Assembly (NCBI GenBank): GCA_900770255.1
Contig: CAAGJN010000025.1
Coordinates: 1 to 23,600, forward strand
DNA length: 23,600 nt
Direction of reading: 5' to 3'
From: Clostridia bacterium
GTDB lineage: Bacteria > Bacillota > Clostridia > Oscillospirales > Acutalibacteraceae
Part shown: positions 16,077 to 22,746 of the stretch, piece after piece
Position numbering within the stretch: the first letter of the stretch is position 1
Layout of the letters: each line of letters opens with the position of its first letter
The notes under the pieces: generated by a model
Databases searched by the model: none
Seen by the model: only the letters and a program-made list of their open reading frames with translations
Told to the model about the DNA's origin: nothing
Position numbers and translations under genes: made by a program

Positions 16077-16105
16077 ATAGTAACATTTTTGCGCGTCAAT
16101 GTAAA
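16077..16105 (-). promoter_or_regulatory. Sigma-A promoter of PFOR
   Basis: Minus strand: TTTACA (16100-16105), 17-bp spacer, TACTAT (16077-16082), about 58 bp upstream of ATG 16018. A partly overlapping TTGACG lies 3' of the -35 but has poor -10 spacing. Confidence 0.7.
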
Positions 16106-16356
16106 CAGATAAATAAACTAAAATAATAGAAAATTATTTGGTGCACTTTTCTTTAAATTTGTCAAAGTTCACATATTTTTCCTATATAATGTAATATGTA
16201 TCAAGGTTTCGGCCTCGGTCAATTCGCCGGCAGGTCAAAAAGCCCGAAATTCCCTGCTTTGAGCCGAAAAAGCCTGATTTTGTCTTTCTCTGCCCTTGGC
16301 GTCTCTCCCCGCCCGCCGCAGAGGGCGCTGCGCGGGCTCGGTTCACTTTTTAATAT

Positions 16357-16385
16357 TTGACATGAAATATATTTATGTGTATAAT
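16357..16385 (+). promoter_or_regulatory. Consensus sigma-A promoter of the CorC-like gene
   Basis: TTGACA (16357-16362), 17-bp spacer, TATAAT (16380-16385), exact consensus at both hexamers, about 62 bp upstream of ATG 16448. The leader carries AAAGGAG 11 nt before the ATG, a slightly long spacing. Confidence 0.92.
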
Positions 16386-16447
16386 AAGCCTTAACATCGG
16401 TCGGTTTCCGATGAAATTCTGTTTTACCGAAAGGAGCTAATCCATTT

Positions 16448-17881
16448 ATGGATGACCCCGGCCCTGGCAATCTTATTTTTCAAATAGTATTGCTTTTTGT
16501 ACTGATTCTTGTCAACGCTTTCTTTGCGATGAGTGAGATCGCAATAATCTCACTCAACGACACAAAGATCGCAAAAATGGCTGAGGACGGCAACAAGAAA
16601 GCCAAACAGGTCCTCAAGCTCACCGAAGATTCAAGCGGATTTCTTTCCACCATTCAGATCGGCGTGACGCTCGCCGGCTTTCTGACCTCCGCCTCCGCTT
16701 CGCAGACCTTCGTTGATATGCTCTCCGGAGCTATCAGCAAAGTCTCCGTTCTCAGCGGCATTCCCACAGGCGTCATCAACGGCTTTTCGGTCGTAGTTAT
16801 CACGCTTATAACCTCTTATTTCTCGCTCGTATTAGGCGAGCTTGCGCCTAAGCGCATTGCAATGCAGGCGTCCGAAAAGGTCTCCTTCAAGGTCGTCGGT
16901 ATTCTGCTCGGCTTCAAAAAGATAACGAAGCCGTTCGTCAAGGTTCTTTCGCTCTCCACAAACGGCCTGGTGCGTCTGCTCGGCTTCGACCCGAACGCCG
17001 TCGAGGAGCCCGTGACCGAGGAGGAAATACGCATGATGGTCGACGTCGGCGGAGAAAAGGGCGTCATTGAGGACACGCAGAAGGAGATGATCAACAACAT
17101 CTTCGAGTTTGACGACCTCGACGCCGGTGACATAATGACTCACCGCACCGACATGGTCGCGGCCGAGGTCAACGATCCTCTGAGCGAGATAGTCTCGCTT
17201 TCAATGGAAAACGGCTATTCCCGCATCCCCGTCTATGACGATGACCCTGACAGCATAGTCGGCATAGCCTATGTCAAGGATCTGCTCAAATACATCGGCA
17301 CCGACCTGCCCGAAAACGTGACCCTGCGCGACATTATCCGCGAGCCCGTATTCGTGCCCGAGTCGATGCCCTGCGGCGATCTGTTCAAGCAGATGACCGA
17401 CAAGCATACGCAGATGGCGATCGTCGTCGATGAGTTCGGCGGTACTGCAGGCATAGTGACGCTCGAGGATGTGCTCGAGTCGATAGTCGGCAACATTCAG
17501 GATGAATATGACGACGAGGAAGAAGAGATCTCCAAAATCGACGACAGCACGTTTACGGTTGACGGAGTGACCTATATAGATGAGCTCGACGAAGCCTTCC
17601 ATGTGTCGCTTCCCGAGGGCGACTATGACACGGTCGGCGGCTTTATAATCAGCAGACTCGGCTATCTGCCGCAGGACGGCGAGATGAACGTCGTCGAATA
17701 CAAGAACCTGCGTTTTACCGTGCTCAACGTCGAGGACAGGCGCATAGGCAAGGTAAAGATCGAAATACTCCCGCCCGAGGAAGAAAACATAGACGAGGAG
17801 GATGACGCGAAGCGCGAAAAGGGCGGTTGGTTCGCCCAGAGCAGCGAGGAAAAGGAAAAGGATAAAGAAAAAAGCGAATAA
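16448..17881 (+). CDS. Hemolysin-family/CorC-type membrane protein (CNNM + CBS pair + CorC_HlyC)
   Basis: 477 aa, ATG at 16448. Residues 1-190: CNNM (DUF21) membrane domain with an N-terminal hydrophobic helix (LIFQIVLLFVLILVNAFFAM), SEIAIISLN and a later run of helices around VVVITLITSYFSLVLGELAPK. Residues about 215-335: CBS-domain pair, with DIMTHRTDMVA, YSRIPVYDDDPDSIVGIAYV, MAIVVDEFGGTAGIVTLEDV and LESIVGNIQDEYDDE. Residues about 350-440: CorC_HlyC transporter-associated domain (DGVTYIDELDEAF, TVGGFIISRLGYLP). A charged Glu/Lys tail follows. Relatives export Mg2+ or Na+ or act in ion homeostasis; adenine nucleotides bind the CBS pair. The hemolysin name is historical and toxicity is not implied. 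Monocistronic, with a consensus promoter and a terminator. Confidence 0.95.
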   Translation: MDDPGPGNLIFQIVLLFVLILVNAFFAMSEIAIISLNDTKIAKMAEDGNKKAKQVLKLTEDSSGFLSTIQIGVTLAGFLTSASASQTFVDMLSGAISKVSVLSGIPTGVINGFSVVVITLITSYFSLVLGELAPKRIAMQASEKVSFKVVGILLGFKKITKPFVKVLSLSTNGLVRLLGFDPNAVEEPVTEEEIRMMVDVGGEKGVIEDTQKEMINNIFEFDDLDAGDIMTHRTDMVAAEVNDPLSEIVSLSMENGYSRIPVYDDDPDSIVGIAYVKDLLKYIGTDLPENVTLRDIIREPVFVPESMPCGDLFKQMTDKHTQMAIVVDEFGGTAGIVTLEDVLESIVGNIQDEYDDEEEEISKIDDSTFTVDGVTYIDELDEAFHVSLPEGDYDTVGGFIISRLGYLPQDGEMNVVEYKNLRFTVLNVEDRRIGKVKIEILPPEEENIDEEDDAKREKGGWFAQSSEEKEKDKEKSE

Positions 17882-17887
17882 AGTCAC

Positions 17888-17922
17888 AGCGCGGACGGGA
17901 AATCTCCCATCCGCGCTTTTTT
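17888..17922 (+). terminator. Rho-independent terminator after the CorC-like gene
   Basis: AGCGCGGA (17888-17895) pairs with TCCGCGCT (17910-17917), extended inward by GGG/CCC, followed by a run of six T (17917-17922). It starts 6 bp after the stop. Confidence 0.92.
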
Positions 17923-17934
17923 CCGGGCTGCAAG

Positions 17935-18088
17935 GCAGGGACACCGGTCAGCCGTCCCCTGCGTACAAAATCCGCAAAGCGGATTTGCTCACGATCTCCG
18001 CAGGGCGAGATTTTCTAATGCGAAGCATTACTTCATATTTTGCAAGGCAAAGAATTTCATTTGAAAGCCGGTCAAAAGTTCAAACTTT
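17935..18088. repeat. Chain of six short inverted repeats (micro-hairpins)
   Basis: Six consecutive hairpin-forming units lie between two convergent genes. 17935-17962: GCAGGGAC with GTCCCCTGC, one bulged C. 17968-17986: AAATCCGC/AAA/GCGGATTT. 17994-18011: ATCTC-C-GC/AGG/GCGAGAT. 18016-18030: TAATGC/GAA/GCATTA. 18039-18051: TTTGC/AAG/GCAAA. 18075-18088: AAAGTT/CA/AACTTT. Several have 3-nt loops and are separated by short TTTC or CTTCA-type linkers. No open frame or promoter explains them. It looks like a REP/MITE-like intergenic element or a structured RNA; other copies cannot be checked here. Confidence 0.6.
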
Positions 18089-18105
18089 AAACACTCTTTT
18101 TCTCA

Positions 18106-18135
18106 AAACAAAAGGACTTCCAAAATCGGAAGCCC
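18106..18135 (-). terminator. Rho-independent terminator of the scaffold/GGGtGRT operon
   Basis: Minus strand: GGGCTTCC (18128-18135) with GGAAGTCC (18114-18121), one G-T pair, loop GATTTT, then TTTTGTTTTG. It lies 20 bp past the GGGtGRT stop. Confidence 0.85.
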
Positions 18136-18155
18136 TTTTAATTTATTGCTTTTTC

Positions 18156-19154
18156 TTATTTCATAGCCTCTTCAACTGCAACTGCACAAGCTACGGTAGC
18201 GCCGACCATCGGGTTGTTGCCCATGCCGATGAGACCCATCATCTCAACGTGCGCCGGGACGGAGGAGGAGCCTGCGAACTGTGCATCGGAATGCATGCGA
18301 CCCATGGTGTCGGTCATGCCGTAGCTGGAGGGACCTGCCGCCATGTTGTCGGGATGCAGGGTGCGGCCCGTGCCGCCGCCCGATGCGACCGAGAAATAGT
18401 TGACGCCGTTCTCAACGCACCACTTCTTATAGGTGCCTGCAACGGGATGCTGGAAGCGGGTCGGGTTGGTCGAGTTGCCGGTGATGGAAACGCCGACGTT
18501 CTCGAGTTTCATGATAGCGACGCCCTCGGGGACATTGTCAGCGCCGTAGCACTTGACATCCGCTCTCGGGCCGTTTGAATAGGCCTTCTGCTCGGTGACA
18601 GTCACAGTCTCGGTGTAGGGATCAAATTCAGTCTTGCAATAGGTGAAGCCGTTAATGCGGGAGATAATCATAGCCGCATCCTTGCCGAGGCCGTTGAGGA
18701 TAACTCTCAGGGGCTTTGTTCTGACCTTGTTGGCGTTGAGCGCAATCTTGATCGCGCCCTCAGCGGCGGCGAAGCTCTCGTGACCCGCGAGGAAGCAGAA
18801 GCACTCCGTCTCTTCGGAGAGGAGCATCTTGCCGAGGTTGCCGTGGCCGAGGCCGACCTTGCGGTTCTCAGCGACGGAGCCGGGAATGCAGAAAGACTGG
18901 AGGCCGATGCCGATAGCGGCGGCGGCATCCGCGGCCTTCACAGCGCCGCTCTTTATAGCGATAGCGCAGCCGACAGTATAAGCCCAAACAGCGTTGTCGA
19001 AGCATATCGGCTGAGTGCCTCTGACGATCTTGTCGCAGTCGATGCCCTTTGCGAGAGTTATATCCTTGCACTCCTCAATGGAGGAGATGCCGTACTCAGC
19101 GAGAACGGAGTTGATCTTGTCCACTCTTCTCTCATAGTTTTCAAATAATGCCAT
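18156..19154 (-). CDS. GGGtGRT protein (NifU-associated, function unknown)
   Basis: 332 aa, ATG 19154 with AAGGAGG upstream. It carries the motif that names the family, Gly259-Gly-Gly-Thr-Gly-Arg-Thr265 in SVASGGGTGRTLHPDNMAAG, and a Gly-rich C-terminus (MGLIGMGNNPMVGATVACAV). Eleven cysteines include Cys118-x-Cys120 in ETECFCFLAGHESF and single ones at 29, 40, 51, 63 and 89. There is no signal peptide or convincing membrane segment, although the C-terminal helix is hydrophobic. The family is found in anaerobic bacteria, typically next to a NifU-like scaffold gene, as here (14 nt apart). That pairing suggests a role in Fe-S assembly or in an Fe-S enzyme that needs the scaffold; no reaction is known to me. 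The motif resembles a phosphate- or nucleotide-binding loop, but this is inference. Confidence 0.9.
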   Translation of the reverse strand: MALFENYERRVDKINSVLAEYGISSIEECKDITLAKGIDCDKIVRGTQPICFDNAVWAYTVGCAIAIKSGAVKAADAAAAIGIGLQSFCIPGSVAENRKVGLGHGNLGKMLLSEETECFCFLAGHESFAAAEGAIKIALNANKVRTKPLRVILNGLGKDAAMIISRINGFTYCKTEFDPYTETVTVTEQKAYSNGPRADVKCYGADNVPEGVAIMKLENVGVSITGNSTNPTRFQHPVAGTYKKWCVENGVNYFSVASGGGTGRTLHPDNMAAGPSSYGMTDTMGRMHSDAQFAGSSSVPAHVEMMGLIGMGNNPMVGATVACAVAVEEAMK

Positions 19155-19168
19155 TGTCCGTATCCTCC

Positions 19169-19861
19169 TTACTCTTTGCGCGGGTCGATATACTTTGCGG
19201 CTTCGGCAAATCTGCCGTAGGTGCCTACCGACTTGTCATATGCGGTCTGAGCGTCGTCGCCCTTCTTGATGAAGTCGGTCATCTTGCCCAGGGATACGAA
19301 CTCGTAACCTATAACCTGATCGTCCTCATCGAGAGCCATTCTTGTGACATAGCCCTCAGCCATCTCAAGATAGCGAACGCCCTTGTACCTTGTGCCGTAC
19401 ATCGTGCCGACCTGAGAGCGAAGGCCCTTGCCGAGATCCTCAAGGCCTGCGCCGACGTTAAGTCCGTCGTCGGAGAAAGCTGACTGCGAACGGCCGTAGA
19501 CGATCTGGAGGAACAGCTCGCGCATTGCGGTGTTGATCGCATCGCAGACGAGGTCGGTGTTCAGAGCTTCAAGAATCGTCTTACCGGGGAGAATCTCACT
19601 TGCCATAGCCGCGGAATGGGTCATGCCCGAGCAGCCGATAGTCTCAACAAGAGCCTCCTCGATTATGCCGTTTTTGATATTGAGCGAGAGCTTGCACGCG
19701 CCCTGCTGGGGAGCGCACCAGCCCACGCCATGGGTAAAACCGGAGATGTCCTTTATCTCATAGGCCTTGACCCACTTGCCCTCCTCGGGAATCGGAGCCG
19801 GGCCGTGGTTGCAGCCCTTTTTGACAGTACACATATTCTCTACTTCTTGGGTGTAATTCAT
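19169..19861 (-). CDS. NifU/IscU-like iron-sulfur cluster assembly scaffold protein (GGGtGRT-associated type)
   Basis: 230 aa, ATG 19861 with GAAAGGAG 9 nt upstream. The core (about 35-125) is IscU/NifU_N-like: GACKLSLNIKNGIIEEALVE, then IGCSGMTHSAAMASEILPGK and LNTDLVCDAINTAMREL. Candidate cluster ligands are Cys49, Cys56, Cys77 and Cys106. The N-terminus has two more cysteines (Cys11, Cys17 in MCTVKKGCNHG), and a C-terminal extension of about 100 residues is not in ordinary IscU. The length and extension fit the variant that accompanies GGGtGRT proteins. No cysteine desulfurase is adjacent, so sulfur would come from elsewhere. First gene of a two-gene operon with a strong promoter and a perfect palindrome upstream. 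Confidence 0.88.
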   Translation of the reverse strand: MNYTQEVENMCTVKKGCNHGPAPIPEEGKWVKAYEIKDISGFTHGVGWCAPQQGACKLSLNIKNGIIEEALVETIGCSGMTHSAAMASEILPGKTILEALNTDLVCDAINTAMRELFLQIVYGRSQSAFSDDGLNVGAGLEDLGKGLRSQVGTMYGTRYKGVRYLEMAEGYVTRMALDEDDQVIGYEFVSLGKMTDFIKKGDDAQTAYDKSVGTYGRFAEAAKYIDPRKE

Positions 19862-19902
19862 ACACGTGTTCTCCTTTCGTTTTGTGTATTCCGTACAAAG
19901 CT

Positions 19903-19931
19903 ATTATAACAAAAAAATACAACTGTATCAA
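19903..19931 (-). promoter_or_regulatory. Sigma-A promoter of the scaffold/GGGtGRT operon
   Basis: Minus strand: TTGATA (19926-19931), 17-bp spacer containing a T7 run, TATAAT (19903-19908), about 41 bp upstream of ATG 19861. Confidence 0.85.
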
Positions 19932-19956
19932 TTACTTACAGCAAGGTTTTAAATTT

Positions 19957-19979
19957 TTTTGCATTGTTACAATGCAAAA
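19957..19979. promoter_or_regulatory. Perfect 23-bp palindrome, candidate operator
   Basis: TTTTGCATTGT (19957-19967), central T, ACAATGCAAAA (19969-19979): an 11-bp perfect inverted repeat. It lies 25 bp upstream of the -35 of the scaffold/GGGtGRT promoter, a position suited to an activator or a distal repressor site. It has no downstream U-run on the minus strand, so it is not a usual terminator. The cognate factor is unknown. Confidence 0.6.
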
Positions 19980-20028
19980 GGCAATTTTAGATAAAAAATT
20001 ATTGAATTTAGTCGCAAACAGAGAAGGC

Positions 20029-20047
20029 GGGAGGCCGGCGGCCTCCC
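20029..20047 (-). terminator. Hairpin after the aldo/keto reductase, weak terminator
   Basis: Perfect stem GGGAGGCC (20029-20036) with GGCCTCCC (20040-20047), 3-nt loop, 8 bp past the stop. Its minus-strand 3' flank is GCCTTCTCTGTTTG, without a proper U-run, so termination efficiency is doubtful. Confidence 0.55.
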
Positions 20048-20055
20048 TCTCAATG

Positions 20056-21198
20056 TCATTCTTCTATTTTAAGCTCCTTGTTTATCCTCTTCATATCATC
20101 CATGATATCGACTATTCCTATAGTCTGCGGGCAGAAGCTCTCGCATGAGCGGCAGGCTATGCAGCGCGCAGCACGGGCGCTCTCATCTGTTTCGAGGTAT
20201 TTCTTTTTGTATTCATCGGCGTCCTTGTTAAGCCTGTAATCGCCCCATATTTTGAGCATCTCGGGAATAGATATCCCCTGCGGACAGTCTTTAGTACAGT
20301 AGCGGCACTTTGTACACGGAACCGAGAAATATTTCTGAAAGCGCTTGCAGGCCTTTTTGAGAGTCTCAAACTCCGCACCCTCGACAGGCTCAAAATTGTT
20401 CATCGTCGCAAGGTTATCACTGACCTGTTCAAGGCTGCTCATGCCGCTGAGCACGACCATAACGTTCTTTTGGCTTGCGGCATAGCGGATAGCCCACGAC
20501 GCGATGCTCGAATCGGGGCGCGCGGTTTTCAGTATCCCGTTTGCATCCTCGCAGAGATCGGCGAGCGCGCCGCCTCTGACAGGCTCCATTATTATGCACG
20601 GAATACCTGCGCGCTCGATTAGGTCATACTCCTTCTGCGCGTTTGATATCTCACAGTCAAGGTAGTTATACTGTATCTGAACAAAATCCCAGCTGTGATC
20701 GCCGAGTATCCTGCGCAGGGTGTCAAGATCGCCGTGGAACGAAAAGCCGAGATGCCTTATTCTGCCCTCTTCCTTCATCCGCGAGAGAAACTCGTATGCG
20801 CCGAAGCGCTCCAGCTTGTCATAGTTATCCTTGTTGAGGCTGTGTTCGAGATAAAAATCAAAATATTCGGTGCGGCACTTCTCGAGCTGCTCGTTGAATA
20901 TGCGCTCAACGTCGTCTTTTTCGTTGATGAACCAAGGCGGCATCTTATCGGCAAGATAAAAGCTGCTGCGCTCATAGCGGCTGAGCGCCTTACCGACAAA
21001 CAGCTCCGATTGACCGTGGTGGTAGCCGTAGGCGGTGTCGAAATAATTGACTCCGTTCCTGTAGGCGAGGTCTATCGCCTCGGCCGCGCGGTCATAGTCT
21101 ATTTTTGAGTCGTCGCCGTCGACAACGGGCAGCCGCATGCAGCCGAAGCCGAGCAGCGATATCTCATCGCCGATATTTGAAAAACATCTTTTTTTCAT
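20056..21198 (-). CDS. Aldo/keto reductase with C-terminal two-[4Fe-4S] ferredoxin domain
   Basis: 380 aa, ATG 21198 with AAAGGGAG 9 nt upstream. The AKR barrel (residues 1-280) shows LGFGCMRLP, NYFDTAYGYHHGQSE, and the catalytic tetrad Asp54, Tyr59, Lys85 and His119. NADPH-site motifs follow (QYNYLD, then EPVRGG and a SGMSSLEQVSDN segment). Residues about 290-370 carry two four-Cys motifs, CTKCRYCTKDCP and CIACRSCESFCP, expected to bind [4Fe-4S] clusters. Such clostridial proteins are thought to link ferredoxin-type electrons to reduction of aldehydes or ketones; the substrate is not determinable. It would be cytoplasmic. It is a single-gene unit, divergent from the LURP-one-like gene, with promoters for both in the gap. 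Confidence 0.94.
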   Translation of the reverse strand: MKKRCFSNIGDEISLLGFGCMRLPVVDGDDSKIDYDRAAEAIDLAYRNGVNYFDTAYGYHHGQSELFVGKALSRYERSSFYLADKMPPWFINEKDDVERIFNEQLEKCRTEYFDFYLEHSLNKDNYDKLERFGAYEFLSRMKEEGRIRHLGFSFHGDLDTLRRILGDHSWDFVQIQYNYLDCEISNAQKEYDLIERAGIPCIIMEPVRGGALADLCEDANGILKTARPDSSIASWAIRYAASQKNVMVVLSGMSSLEQVSDNLATMNNFEPVEGAEFETLKKACKRFQKYFSVPCTKCRYCTKDCPQGISIPEMLKIWGDYRLNKDADEYKKKYLETDESARAARCIACRSCESFCPQTIGIVDIMDDMKRINKELKIEE

Positions 21199-21263
21199 AA
21201 CAAAAGCTCCCTTTCAGATGTCATCTATATATTATTGTGCACAGTGCGAAAAGCACATTTATA

Positions 21264-21292
21264 ATACTATCACAGCAAGCCTTAGAAGTCAA
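21264..21292 (-). promoter_or_regulatory. Sigma-A promoter of the aldo/keto reductase
   Basis: Minus strand: TTGACT (21287-21292), 17-bp spacer, TAGTAT (21264-21269). The leader of about 60 nt contains a small hairpin GTGC-TTTTC-GCAC (21243-21255). Confidence 0.78.
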
Positions 21293-21316
21293 CGAGTCGG
21301 GCGGGCAAAAGGCATG

Positions 21317-21345
21317 TTGTAAAGGGTGCGGAATTATGATATACT
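21317..21345 (+). promoter_or_regulatory. Sigma-A promoter of the LURP-one/amidohydrolase/YcxB operon
   Basis: TTGTAA (21317-21322), 17-bp spacer, TATACT (21340-21345), 23 bp upstream of ATG 21369. The following GGGTGGGA is the ribosome site. Confidence 0.75.
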
Positions 21346-21368
21346 GAAAACAGAAAGGGTGGGATATT

Positions 21369-21863
21369 ATGAAGCTCTACATCAAGCAGAAGGTGTTTTC
21401 GCTGACTTCAAAATTTACTGTCAAGGATGAGCACGGCGAAGACAGATACTTTATCGAGGGCGAGTTTCTTTCCCTGCGCGGCATGCTGCACATAATGAAT
21501 TCACGGGGTGAGGAGATCGGGCGGATATACAGCCGGCTTATGACCTTTTTGCAGCGCTTTGTCCTTGAGATAAACGGCAAAGAGGTGGCCGAGATCGTCA
21601 AAAAGATCTCGCTGTTTCGTCCAAAATATGAGCTCGAGGGCACCTCGCTGCACATCGAGGGCGATTTTTGGGCGCACGAATACTCGCTCTATGACGGGAA
21701 TAGGAACATCATGAACATCCATAAAGAGTGGTTCACCTGGGGCGACAGCTATGAGCTCGATATCCTCGACCCCGAGTATGAGCTGATCTCGCTGGGCATC
21801 GTGCTCGCGATCGACACGGCAATCGCACGCGAATCAGCCGCTTCGGCGTCAGCTTCAACATAA
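21369..21863 (+). CDS. LURP-one-related (YxjI-like) family protein
   Basis: 164 aa, ATG 21369 with GGGTGGGA upstream. The pattern of short beta strands fits the LURP-one/tubby-like beta-barrel fold: MKLYIKQKVFSLTSKFTVKD, EDRYFIEGEFLSLRG, GRIYSRLMTFLQRF, KISLFRPKYELEG and IHKEWFTWGDSYELDI are all typical. The family is widespread in Firmicutes; its members may bind phospholipid or membrane surfaces, but no function is proven. The C-terminus is a short Ala/Ser tail (AASASAST). It is the first of three plus-strand genes: the amidohydrolase starts 13 nt after it and the YcxB-like gene follows. Confidence 0.9.
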   Translation: MKLYIKQKVFSLTSKFTVKDEHGEDRYFIEGEFLSLRGMLHIMNSRGEEIGRIYSRLMTFLQRFVLEINGKEVAEIVKKISLFRPKYELEGTSLHIEGDFWAHEYSLYDGNRNIMNIHKEWFTWGDSYELDILDPEYELISLGIVLAIDTAIARESAASASAST

Positions 21864-21876
21864 AGGAGTTTTTTCA

Positions 21877-22701
21877 ATGAAAGATTATCACATCTGGGCC
21901 AACCACGCCCATGTTTGGCCGGACAACACCCGCCCGGGCGGAGACATCTCCTGCCTCAAGAGGCTCATGGAGGAGTGCTCAATAGAAAAAGCGGTCTGCT
22001 TTGCACCGTTTCCGGATCAGTACAGACGCTACGGGCTGACGGGAGACGGAGTCGAATGGCTTGCAAACGCGATAAAGGGCGACAGCTCGCTCATCGGCTT
22101 TGGCACGATAGATTTTGAAAATGGCTCCATTACCGATCAGGTCAACAGAATCGCCGACTGCGGTCTCATGGGGATAAAACTCCACCCGGCATATCAGGAG
22201 TTCAACATTATGGGAGACGCCGCCTGTGAGTTGTATGCGGCGGCGCAGGAGCGCGGGCTGTTTATTTCATTTCATACCGGCCTGCACTGGCACCGCATTT
22301 CGGACTACAAGCTGCTGCTTTTTGACGAAGTGGCGTGGAACTTTCCGAATCTTAAATTCAGCATGGAGCATGTGGGCGGATATCACTTTTTCCGCGACGC
22401 GCTCGCCGTAATATGCAATAACCACCATCGCGACAGCGATCCCCGATTTGTCTATGCCGGGCTGACGAGCGTATCGATGGAGGAAAACGGTCTGCCGGGC
22501 TTCTGGTCGCTCTCGGACGAGGAGCTCAGGATCCTTGTGAGCCAGGGCGGGAACGGCTGCGCGATAATGGGCCTGGACTTCCCGTATAAAAATGCGGAAT
22601 ACACAAAGGCCGCGATAAACAGAATAATATCACTCGACATTCCCGAGGAAGCAAAAGAGGGCATTCTCGGCAGAAATCTTCAGGCAGCGCTCGGCCTGTA
22701 A
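21877..22701 (+). CDS. Amidohydrolase-superfamily (amidohydrolase 2, TIM-barrel) metal-dependent hydrolase
   Basis: 274 aa, ATG 21877 with AAAGGAG upstream. Likely metal ligands of the amidohydrolase-2 fold are visible: His10-x-His12 in WANHAHVW, His133 in FHTGLHW, His165 in MEHVGG and Asp234 in GLDFPY. The LHPAYQEF segment at 102-109 resembles the conserved KLHP of this family. Relatives include decarboxylases and hydrolases that use one divalent metal; the reaction here cannot be assigned. There is no signal peptide. The gene lies 13 nt after the LURP-one-like gene and 45 bp before the YcxB-like gene, so it is probably cotranscribed with both. Its short length is normal for this subfamily. 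Confidence 0.88.
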   Translation: MKDYHIWANHAHVWPDNTRPGGDISCLKRLMEECSIEKAVCFAPFPDQYRRYGLTGDGVEWLANAIKGDSSLIGFGTIDFENGSITDQVNRIADCGLMGIKLHPAYQEFNIMGDAACELYAAAQERGLFISFHTGLHWHRISDYKLLLFDEVAWNFPNLKFSMEHVGGYHFFRDALAVICNNHHRDSDPRFVYAGLTSVSMEENGLPGFWSLSDEELRILVSQGGNGCAIMGLDFPYKNAEYTKAAINRIISLDIPEEAKEGILGRNLQAALGL

Positions 22702-22746
22702 GGCCGCGTTTAATATCAAATGCAAAAAACTCAACGGAGATAGACT

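Larger units (their letters stand above)
16019..16447. other. Divergent intergenic region, PFOR / CorC-like gene
   Basis: 429 bp without a supported gene. It contains the PFOR promoter and leader at the left and the CorC-like promoter at the right. Between them (about 16110-16356) is AT-rich DNA followed by a GC-rich block with a hairpin, GCCCGC(C)GCAG paired with CTGCGCGGGC, and a possible extra plus-strand promoter (TTGTCA, 18 bp, TATATA near 16162-16191). I cannot name a gene or known RNA there. Confidence 0.55.

Noticed and set aside
16019..16099. N-terminal extension of PFOR
   Set aside because: Covers the -10 and part of the promoter; GGGAGG directly precedes ATG 16018 and PFOR homologues start there.
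16190..16350. 6S RNA, tmRNA or SRP RNA
   Set aside because: I compared by eye with the hallmarks of each and found none convincing.
16219..16470. 83-aa minus-strand open frame between PFOR and the CorC-like gene
   Set aside because: No ribosome site, includes the plus-strand promoter region, and no recognisable protein. The DNA itself is kept as an unexplained block.
17201..17944. 247-aa minus-strand open frame antisense to the CorC-like gene
   Set aside because: Shadows the CBS and CorC domains and crosses the terminator.
17935..18088. CRISPR array
   Set aside because: Units differ in sequence and lack constant repeats with unique spacers; no cas genes nearby.
17802..18578. 258-aa plus-strand open frame joining the CorC tail, the hairpin chain and the GGGtGRT antisense strand
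   Set aside because: It runs through two terminators and is antisense to GGGtGRT; no coding features.
21241..21260. Rex or FNR-type site in the aldo/keto reductase leader
   Set aside because: The short GTGC/GCAC hairpin does not match TTGTTAA-type or TTGAT-type half-sites.
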